Source: Phialocephala subalpina (Eukaryota; Ascomycota; Leotiomycetes; Helotiales; Mollisiaceae). Taken from it: 40,804 nucleotides of DNA. The notes beneath the pieces are model-generated. The model saw only the letters and a list, made by a program, of their open reading frames with translations. It was not told the DNA's origin and ran no database searches. A program made the position numbers and the translations under genes. Of this stretch, positions 33,169 through 40,804 are shown in pieces. Location of the stretch: positions 1-40,804 of the forward strand of contig FJOG01000092.1 in NCBI GenBank assembly GCA_900073065.1. Reading direction: 5' to 3'. Each line of letters begins with the position of its first letter. Within the stretch, counting starts at the first letter, position 1.

Positions 33169-35547
33169 TCAAGACAGAACCTTGAATCCAGATATCTCCA
33201 ACTGCTTCCCAACTTCCAACAACGGCCGTCCTTGCAGCGGGAACGGCCAGAATAGCGGATTGTCGCCTTGGTCGACGGTGGGGGGTCCAAGTCCCGTCAT
33301 CATGTTGAAGCTCGAGATGTTCGGGCAAAAAAGATTCAAGGACGTGGATTTCGGTCGACAGATATCCTTCGTTTCTTCCCCCTCGTCGTCAAAAACAGTG
33401 TCTACTTCCCAATGCCGACATAAGAACTGGACGATCTCCAGAGCCCGGTTCGCGAATCCGTGACAGCTCGACATGTCCCTGAGATCTGCGACGCCCTGCC
33501 GGAGATGCTCTGGTCCTCTTATTCCATTGCCGTATCCGATTAGGTGCGCGATGCTGGAAGTGCAAACGAAGTATGGGACGAAAGACGGAGTGCGTCGAAG
33601 GGTATATAAATTCGAATACGAGTTGACAAGGGCTGTAATGGCATCGGCTGCTTGGAGACACATATCTCGTGGTGAGACACCAGACCCAATAATGTCTAAC
33701 TTGATGAAAGGCCGGAATAAAAGCAAAATGGCAGAGTGGTAATACATGCTGTCTAGCATCAGCCGGTTGTAGCAATACATGGGACGATTTACTTACTGGG
33801 CGAAGAGGACTGCCGGGGTAAAGTTGGCTCCCAGCCGGAGAGTGGTAGGTATATCATCGTACCAACGAAGATAAGCGTAGTAGCTCGTCATCAAAGTCTC
33901 CCTGGTGACGTTGGATCCTGGCGCGTATAATGTGTATAGAGAGTTGTGGACGATTTCGGAGAGCTCGCAGAAGGTTTTGAACACGCTTCGAACATTCGAG
34001 GGTTGTGCACATGATTTCTCGAGTGGTGCTCCTGCATCAACATCAGTACTAGGCATGAAAGAACAGAGTTTGACAAACCATCATCAGTATACGGAATCCA
34101 AGCCGATGACTCGACGTGCTCAACCAGTGCAGGTTTCGTCACCAATTTTAGAGATCGAGCGAAGTGAGGTAGTCTGCCGATACTGAGGGACCATGCTCTG
34201 AGATGGGTTAGCCAATGAAGTCTGAAAGGGGTTGAATTACTTGCTGATCCAGAGAAAATGCTCCCCAAAATGTGGCCGACCGTACTGCATGCGCTACTTC
34301 AGCGTCCTTTCCTTCTCCAATCTGAACTTCTTGATGTAATCCCATCTCCACTGCCAGTCGAATCGATTGGCCTGAAAGAAAGAGGCTTTGACTCGAGCGT
34401 CCACAGCTAGCTTGTCGCAGAGACATTAGACCCAGCGCCTGTACCGTAGTCAGAATGTGACGATCACTCTGCGTTTCCAGCAGCCTCGTCGCCTCAGCGA
34501 AGAAGTGATCTCCAGCGGTGTTGCTCTCATTGGGATCTGTTCGGGCATTAGGTTGATTAGAGAATCTACAGCCGAGAGCAAGCAAAGCATTGACGAGTAG
34601 TGAAGAGCAGTGTCGCGCACTGCCAGCTCTGAAGTCGTCCAAGAAATGCTCCTTGCTCAAGGAAGCGAAGGTAGGATACTCCCAGCAGAAATAGAGTGCC
34701 ATCAAATGCTCGACGAAAGCACCGTCGTTGGTGACTGTGGTCCAAGACTGATTGTAGTTTGGAGAGCGACCTTGTGTTTCCTGCATCCCGAAGGTACTTC
34801 CCAATATCGTCGATTGGCCATGTCCTCTGGCACGTCTCATAGTATTATCTGGATTGGCTGTTGGAGATGATTCATGCCAAACTCCAATTGCCGGGTGTTG
34901 TGCAGGAGGTTCGTTCATTGTATCCGAGTCCCAGACCATCATATCCTCCTCCTTGATCAACGGGTCCTCCGAGAAGCTTGAGCCTCCTGCCCAAGTCTGC
35001 CATCCACTTCCTTCATGCTGAACATTGTGTTGGAAAGAGCTGTCACCGAAAGATGTAATCGATAGGGGTGAACCTACAATACTTCGTGCGGGGTACATCG
35101 CACTGGCGATAGCTTGCCGGCCATCAGGTCGTTCGAAAGTTGTAGCATTTCTAGGCGACGCTGCCTTCTCCAGCAGGTCTTGTATCTGTTCGAGGGTCTG
35201 TCCATCTCGTAGCTTCTGCAGAACCAAATCCGATGTGTCGGTCGAGACCAGAGCTGCCAGGATCTGTTCGTTCTGTTGCTCTTTCGCTCGCAAGGTTTCG
35301 ATTTCACTTCTCATGGTCTCCTTCGACTGCCGGACGGGTATCTCGTACATGCAGCTGACCGAGTTGGCTTCGCATCTGCCGCACGGTGTTCGACCGTCGC
35401 ACTGGATGGCAGATATTAGCTACGCCAGAGCTCCCGCTTGGAGATGCGTACCTTTGCTCTCTTCTTGCGGCATTCTGTACACGCATTCGGGGTCACAATT
35501 CCCAGGCCTCGACGCCTTCTTGGATTAGTGGCTGCTCCCACCTCCAT
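33169..35547 (-). CDS. Zn2Cys6 transcription factor with fungal-specific regulatory domain
   Basis: Exons are 35547-35452, 35401-34245, 34197-34079, 34031-33797 and 33748-33169, giving 728 aa. The binuclear zinc cluster has Cys at 23, 26, 33, 39, 42 and 49, with intron 1 between K32 and C33. A short coiled-coil linker follows (SEIETLRAKEQQNEQILAAL). The middle-homology region includes YPTFASLSKEHFLDDF, FWGAFSLDQAWSLSIGR and LFAHMYYHSAILLLFRPF, matching the NirA-like group of fungal regulators in general layout. Intron 2 appears to be GC-AG (GCAAGT donor): only this splice restores DQAWSL. The other introns have GTACGC, GTTTGT and GTAAGT donors. It should be a nuclear regulator. The divergent neighbour starts 847 bp away and could be a target. 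Confidence 0.9.
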
Positions 35548-36394
35548 CTTTGCCACTGGTGATGGTGATTGTGGTTGTTTGTAGGTTCGAATCGGACATC
35601 ATCTATGATAGCAGGTCATCAAAGAATCCAGAGAGTAGCAATGTGGTCGTGTAGGGTGTAGGCGAGAGGATTGTTTCTGAGGGTTGCTGGAATAAATGCG
35701 ACGGAGAATATGACGTATTTCAGGGTCCTTCTGTGGAACCTGAGAGTCTGCTGTTGTTACTGGCGATCAGCTCATAGTGGTGGCTGCGTGGGACAGCAGG
35801 CGCAGACCAATGCGGGGGAGCTGCGAGGAACAGTGATAGTGCTGAGAAGAAAATGTGCCTCCCTCAGCTAGGGTCACCGGCCACTAGGCAGGTTAAAGGG
35901 TCCCTGCCGAAAGAAGAACGCGTCGTTTTGGGAGGGGACGTTTTTAGGGTTCGTGATGGGGCAAGTAGCACCAAATGCTGGTAGAACACCAACACCAGCG
36001 AACCCCATAATATTTGGCACTGTGCATCTTCTCCTCAAACGGCTGCAGCTTGCAGATCTGCCTATGTTCTCGATCGGTCACATGCAAAGCAGACATACAT
36101 TTGGAACATTCTTTTTGTGTACTTTGACTGTCGTCGCTGCAAGCGCTCTCAATGTTTTATATGGCCTGCGGGGTACATGGTACCGACATCTGAAGTCCCA
36201 TCGACCCCCTTACAAATCGCCGTGTGTGACCGGAGCCATCTCCGCGCGGACTGTCTCACGTGCTGATCTGTGCCAAGATTGTGGCACTGCGAGGCGGGTG
36301 GCTGAACCAAGTTTCGAACCTCGTCAATCACCATCCCCACTCATGGTCCAAGCAAGGCTGATATATTGAAAGACTGCACTGGCCACGACCAGAC
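35548..36394. promoter_or_regulatory. Divergent promoter region, Zn2Cys6 regulator and DLH/SnoaL gene
   Basis: The two genes point away from each other with 847 bp between their ATGs. A GGTTCGAATC sequence near 35583 resembles a tRNA B box but no tRNA fold surrounds it. Short frames here (35671-35871, 35953-36369) are not recognisable proteins. Confidence 0.5.
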
Positions 36395-37936
36395 ATGGAA
36401 GATCGTCCCACATCAGCAGAACTCGCAGCGTTGCCGGAGAATGCCCTCGTCCAACTTCCTCTGTCGCGACGAGGGACGGGTCCTGGTCTATTGATTTTCG
36501 TGCCCGAAGACTATACGCCACAGAAGAAGGAAGACAAAATCAAGAGTCTGGATCCAGAGCCATTGCAGAAATGGGCTGAGGAAGGATTTGCCGTGGTGCA
36601 GCTCACAATCGGTGCAGATGATGATCCCCAAGAGACGTATCTGAATACGATGGATGCCGTCAGATTCTTGCTACGACTACCAGAGTGTGCTGAGTTCGAG
36701 AAGGTGGGAGTCGTGGGTATTTTCTCTGTTCATACTTCAACACCTTCTTTTTCTCCGAGCGGATGATTGACACAATTTCCAGTGTACGGACTGACACCGG
36801 ACTTCGATGAATCTCCTGTGGCTGATATCTGGCGCCACCTGTGGAACATCCGTATGGTTGGTGCTATTATTGCATTCAACGATACCGACGTTGCAGCCTG
36901 TCAACCGAATCGCATCCGGAATCACCCATTGATGATCCATACCACCAAGGAATTCGTGCCATCCCGCGAGGGAGAGGTGGTCTTCTTCTACGAAAGCGCT
37001 GAAGCAACCAACTTTGTTCTTCCAGGTCACGAGTAAGTAGCTCGGAGCAATATCTCCTTCTTCTCGTTTTCCCAGCATCCAATATATCTTGAGACTTCTG
37101 GGACATTATATTCGGTCCTTTGGGGTGCATAAAAGAGGTGTCCTGACTCCTTTGGTCTAGGAAATATGCACCTGGTCACGCAGGAGTCGCCCATACGAGA
37201 AGTCTTGGTTTCCTGAAAAGGAATTTGGGCGGGCCCCTCTTCGACCTCGATGCAATTTGGGAGGAGCATACATTGTACGAATTCGGAGAGCGGGATGTAA
37301 ACAAGACGATGAGCACAATGGTGGCAGAACCATATGTGAATCACGTGCCGACGGTAACCCCCCTTTTCATCGACTTTGGAACATTCGCTAACCGAAGGCA
37401 GATGACTGGAGGTGTTGGGCGATCAGCTCTGACAGCTTTCTACAAAGATCACTTTATCTTCAACAATCCCGAAGACACTCAGCTCGAGCTCATCAGTCGC
37501 ACAGTCGGTGTAGATAGAGTAATCGACGAGTTCATCTTCAGCCTCACACACAACAAAGTAATCGATTGGCTGTAAGTCTCATCCCCTTCCCCGGCCTACT
37601 TCTAACTCACTCCCATCCAGGGTCCCCGGTATCCCACCAACAGGCAAACAGATCCGCGTCCCATTCACCTCCGTAGTCAACATCCGCGGTGACAGACTGT
37701 ACCATGAACACATCGCCTGGGACCAAGCCACCCTTTTACGCCAACTTGGTCTTCTTCCCGAATATCTCCCGTTTCCATATCCGCTTCCTGATGGCAGAAA
37801 GCCGGCAAAGGGAAAGAGGTTTGAGTATCGCGTTCCAGCAGCGGGAGCCGAGACGGCGCAGAAATTGACAGATGAAAGCTCGGTGCAGAGTAACGAGATG
37901 TTTGGGTTTGAGATTAGGGAGGTTGATGATACCTAA
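36395..37936 (+). CDS. Dienelactone-hydrolase-like / SnoaL-like (NTF2-fold) fusion protein
   Basis: Exons are 36395-36716, 36783-37032, 37161-37353, 37402-37571 and 37621-37936, giving 416 aa. The 48-nt third intron (GTAACC, branch GCTAAC, GGCAG) has no stop and keeps the frame, so it is easily missed; removing it joins NHVPT to MTGGVGR as expected for the family. Residues 1 to about 240 follow the alpha/beta-hydrolase layout of carboxymethylenebutenolidase-like proteins, including GTGPGLLIFVPEDY and a late GHAGVAHTRS. The usual Cys nucleophile elbow (GxCxGG) is replaced by VVVYGLTPD. Residues from 256 form a SnoaL/NTF2-like cone with DRVIDEFIFSLTH, IDWLVPGIPPTGK and RGDRLYHEHIAWDQ. The reaction may be isomerisation or hydrolysis of a small carbonyl compound in the cytosol, but this is not settled by sequence. 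Confidence 0.87.
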
Positions 37937-38455
37937 GTGAGATGAGTTTAAAACCTTAATGTAAACGTTAAATATATTCCTCGATGGGATTTCCATATCG
38001 TGTAGTTGGGTGGAATCCGCATGGACAAGCTTTACGAAAGATGCAACGCAGCAGAAGAGTACCCAAGTTGAGAATTTCAACCCCGAATCGCATGCCTTGG
38101 TCTTTTTCGCCGACTGAGACCCAAATCGTCACCAGCCACGATCACAACTATCGCATTACCTTTAACAATAAATACTTTCAAGATCCAAAGTGACACACTC
38201 TTCCTTCTCAATTCCGCTCCGCCCCGTCTGCCCTAGCGCCTTAGCTCACGTCACATCCGCCCGGACCCGCCATATGAGTGGTTCGGCTAAATCGAGGGGT
38301 AAAACGAATATCGCTGCACTTGAATGATAAGGACAAAAGATTCATCCTGTCTCGGCTTTTTGATCGAGATTAACAGAACAGGAAATCATTCTTCTTTATC
38401 TGATTCCCAAGGTCGTAGAGCCCCGCACTTCAAAATCTCTCAACCTTACCTCAAG
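37937..38455. promoter_or_regulatory. Intergenic region upstream of the FAD monooxygenase gene
   Basis: About 520 bp lie between two genes on the same strand. They should hold the terminator of the first and the promoter of the second. An in-frame ATG at 38324 would add 44 residues to the monooxygenase, but those residues do not look like part of the family. Confidence 0.5.
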
Positions 38456-39727
38456 ATGTCCCTTCCCAGCCCAGTCATCATCATCGGCACCGGCGTCGTC
38501 GGGCTCTGTCTCGCGCAGTCCCTCAAGCAACACGGAATCCCCTTCGAGATCTACGAACGAGATCCATACATTGAACGTGCAAAAGGCTGGGGACTCACAA
38601 TCCACTGGGCCTTACCAGCCCTCCAGTCCTGTCTTCCCGCATCTCTATACGACAGATTATCAACCATCCAAGTCGATCCCCAACAAGGCATCAAAGACAC
38701 CGGACGCTTCCTATTCCTAGATCTCTCTACCGCAAAACCCAAATTCGTCATCCCTCCAAGCAAGAGGTTGCGTGTCAACAGAATCAAATTCAGAAGCTTG
38801 CTCGCGGAAGACATTGACGTTAAATGGGACAAGAGATTTGAAAGCTATCGGCTTATCTCGGATGGTGAGGTTGAAGTCACATTCACGGATGGAACAACCA
38901 CGAGAGGATCACTGTTGGTAGGCGCAGATGGCAGTTCCAGCAAAATCCGAAACCAGCTTATGGGTCACGAACTCGGGAAACTACATCAACTCCCAGTCCG
39001 CTTCATAGGTGTGACTCTTCGCTTGACGCCTTCTCAGGTGCAGCCACTTCGCGAGATTGATCCGTTGCTATTCCAAGGCTGTCACCCTGAGAGTGGGGTT
39101 TTACTTTGGTACTCTACTCTCTCGACTCCGGAAGTGAACGGATCTTCTGGCGAAGGAGAGTATTATGAGGGTCAACTGAATATATCGTGGATGGTGAAAT
39201 CGGAATCTGATGAAGTGCCAGTGGGAAATAAGGAGAGAGTGCTGAAGATGAGGGAATTGGCGAGGGGTTTTGAGAAGAGGTTGTTGAAGCTGGTTATGGA
39301 CATTCCTGAGGACGAAAAGGTCCTGGAGATTAAGTTGCAAGATTGGCCTACTTTGGAATGGCCTAGTAATGGTGGGTTGGTAACCTTGGTGGGAGATGCA
39401 GCGCATGCTATGACGATGTGTAAGTCCTGTCTTCAAACGTTGGATGGAAAGTGACTAATGGCCGTAGATCGAGGAGAGGCGGCGAATCATGGGATGACAG
39501 ATGCTGCGCTACTTTCTGAAAAGATCGTTGCTATCAATGATGGCAAGATCTCAAGAGAAGAGGTGATACAAAGCTATGAGAAGAGTCTGAGAGAGCGCAC
39601 CCATGACGCCGTTTTGCTTAGTCGGCAGGCATGTCTTGATGCTCATGACTTGAATGCTTTGACTGCGGACAGTCCTCTGGTCAGTAAGAGGGCAAAAGTG
39701 TTACAGCCAGGGATTGCGGTAGCTTAA
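38456..39727 (+). CDS. FAD-dependent monooxygenase, class A (PHBH-like)
   Basis: Exons are 38456-39419 and 39468-39727. The 48-nt intron has donor GTAAGT, branch GACTAAT and acceptor CCGTAG and splits codon 322. The product is 407 aa. The Rossmann motif GTGVVG lies at residues 11-16, followed by an acidic end of the second strand (FEIYERD). The DG motif (VGADGSS) is near 158-159 and the GD motif (LVGDAAHAMT) near 313-314; these are the three marks of the class. The start at 38456 puts the Rossmann strand at the very N-terminus. Such enzymes hydroxylate aromatic or polyketide-like substrates using NAD(P)H and O2, or perform epoxidation; the substrate is unknown. It follows the DLH/SnoaL gene on the same strand, 519 bp downstream. 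Confidence 0.92.
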
Positions 39728-39748
39728 ATCAAGTCACTTGGACTTGAT
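39728..39748. terminator. Inverted repeat just after the monooxygenase stop codon
   Basis: ATCAAGTC and GACTTGAT are exact reverse complements separated by ACTTG, starting one base after TAA. In RNA this makes an 8-bp hairpin at the beginning of the 3' untranslated region. It may affect 3' end formation or mRNA stability, or be chance. Confidence 0.5.
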
Positions 39749-39828
39749 GCTTTCATCACTTAGATGTAATACGTAATACATTAGAAGAGCAAAATTATAC
39801 TAGAGAGAAGGTGGCGCGCAGCTTGCAG

Positions 39829-39843
39829 CCCTTGATTCAAGGG
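39829..39843. repeat. Short palindrome in the monooxygenase downstream region
   Basis: CCCTTGA and TCAAGGG are exact reverse complements with one T between. It is 101 bp beyond the stop codon. It could be a binding site; its small size makes chance possible. Confidence 0.45.
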
Positions 39844-39969
39844 TATTATTGAGGTTGATACACATTCCGATCATAGATTTATTCCATGAATTTCTATCTG
39901 CTCGAGAAAATGACCTCATTGAAATAGAAGAGGGAAATGAGATTCATAACTCAAGGAGAAGGGAAAAGG

Positions 39970-40070
39970 TATAAAAACTCAGACGTTTGCTCAGAACTCC
40001 CTCTCTCTCCATCACCACATTCCAATACTTATACCAGACCACATTTTCCAGCTAAACGCAAGATTCAAGT
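39970..40070 (+). promoter_or_regulatory. Promoter-like segment with TATA box and CT-rich leader, no ORF follows
   Basis: TATAAAAA at 39970-39977 is followed about 30 bp later by a CT-rich run (CTCCCTCTCTCTCCATCACC) and then ACACATTTTCC-like leader sequence ending in AAACGCAAG. This order is typical of strongly expressed fungal genes, where an ATG would come next. No ATG opens a reading frame here; the following 150 bp hold a foldable element and then an AT-rich block. Confidence 0.45.
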
Positions 40071-40071
40071 G

Positions 40072-40121
40072 CAATAGCCGCCGAATTCGGTGGTCTTGGT
40101 CGCTGTTTTATGCGACTATTG
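40072..40121 (+). ncRNA. Possible structured RNA (three-stem fold)
   Basis: CAATAG (40072-40077) can pair with CTATTG (40116-40121). Inside, CCGCCG and CGGTGG (40078-40093) form a six-pair stem with one G-U pair and an AATT loop. TCGC (40100-40103) pairs with GCGA (40112-40115). Together they make a compact three-way-junction shape of 50 nt. It lies directly after a promoter-like segment. No known RNA family is recognised, and a fold this small could arise by chance. Confidence 0.3.
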
Positions 40122-40199
40122 TCCCAACCCAAGGTCCACAAGTAGGCATAATCAAGCTCCCTTGCTCTATTACTAAAGAGATCCATGTAAAGACTACCC

Positions 40200-40804
40200 A
40201 AATAAAGTAAGGCTAGAGGTAAAAGTCATGTGATTTTTGGTTTGATAATAGAAAGATATATTCTAATATTAAATCATAATTACTATAGTAAATACCAAAA
40301 ATTTGGATCGAAATCTTAAGTTTAATATAATATTTCTTTTGATTACAAATCGTTTCTACAAGTGAATCTCAATTTATATATTATATTGTAATTTCTAATT
40401 AATATATTAAAGGATTACTTAAATTATTTGAGTTACTCAAATAATTATTCATTGAATAATAAATAAAATAAGAATAATAATTCCTAAAATATATTAAATA
40501 GAATAAAATAATTACTTAAGAGTTATTCGAGTAATATATTACGTAATATATAATTTTAGTATATTTTTTTACTTTATATTAATAAAATATTTATAAAAAT
40601 ATAAATTTTATTATATATAACTAATTATATATATAAGATTGAATTTTTTCTTTTATATAAAATAAATTATTTTCCTTTAAAATTTTATTTTTATTTTGTT
40701 TTTATTTTTATTTTTTATTTTTAAAATATATAATTTTCTCAAAAGACTTTTTATTATATTTATTTCTTAATTTAAATATAATATAAGAAATTAAATAATA
40801 TTTA
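40200..40804. mobile_element. Right-hand AT-rich block, probable RIP-affected repeat
   Basis: From about 40230 the sequence becomes strongly AT-rich with TATATA and AATTAT runs and no ORF, and it continues past the window end. CpA and TpG thin out gradually and are nearly absent after about 40500, as in the left block. The element type cannot be named. Confidence 0.6.

Noticed and set aside
35575..35600. GGTTCGAATC resembling a tRNA B box
   Set aside because: No matching A box, acceptor stem or anticodon stem can be drawn around it; it lies in the leader region of the Zn2Cys6 gene.
35953..36369. Plus-strand frame of 138 codons in the divergent promoter
   Set aside because: Non-ATG start, no domain, and it ends just before the real gene at 36395.
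38324..38455. Upstream in-frame ATG that would lengthen the monooxygenase by 44 residues
   Set aside because: The FAD-binding strand should lie at the very N-terminus, and the added residues look like translated leader sequence.

Overview
The window looks like nuclear DNA of a filamentous ascomycete (Pezizomycotina). The signs are short spliceosomal introns (about 45-165 nt) with GT-AG ends and CTRAC-like branch points, a Zn2Cys6 regulator, a HET-domain protein, a decayed NACHT/NLR-type gene, and very AT-rich blocks that look saturated by repeat-induced point mutation (RIP). A plant-associated leotiomycete with AT-isochores would fit, but the species cannot be fixed from the sequence alone.

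Layout. 1-5650 is an almost pure A/T block with no usable ORF, probably an old transposon graveyard. 5650-7700 is a transition zone with possible minus-strand gene remnants and a promoter-like repeat cluster. 7705-8681 holds an intact two-exon NmrA/isoflavone-reductase-like gene, boxed in by a second AT-rich block (about 8780-9290). 9487-12382 is a full-length NACHT (STAND) pseudogene. 13239-24119 is a housekeeping-like stretch: a Cys-rich single-pass membrane protein (-), a GRIP-domain golgin of the Imh1 type (-, four exons), a divergent Lunapark homologue (+, three exons), a disordered protein with tandem RPTLQYI modules interrupted by an in-frame TAG (-), and a classical short-chain dehydrogenase (-, four exons). 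24913-27018 is an intact HET-domain gene (+). 28146-29648 is a bHLH regulator of SREBP type without membrane segments (-, three exons), followed by a 3.5-kb region without a convincing gene. 33169-35547 is a Zn2Cys6 transcription factor (-, five exons, one a probable GC-AG intron). It diverges from a dienelactone-hydrolase-like/SnoaL-like fusion (36395-37936, five exons), which is followed on the same strand by a FAD monooxygenase (38456-39727). From about 40200 to the end the sequence becomes AT-rich again.

How the genes may work together. The golgin and Lunapark genes share a 336-bp divergent promoter and both act on the early secretory system (Golgi tethering, ER three-way junctions). The regulator, DLH/SnoaL fusion and FAD monooxygenase could form a small gene set for an aromatic or lactone-type compound; this is inferred from gene order only. 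The NLR pseudogene and the HET gene both belong to fungal non-self-recognition families, which are often found in fast-evolving regions near AT-rich blocks.

The most unusual items are the promoter-like segment leading into a foldable, ORF-less stretch at 39970-40121, the modular RPTLQYI protein with its stop codon, the GC-AG intron, and the 9-bp first exon of the golgin gene. Exon coordinates were worked out by hand from splice motifs, frame continuity and remembered family resemblance. No alignment or transcript was available.
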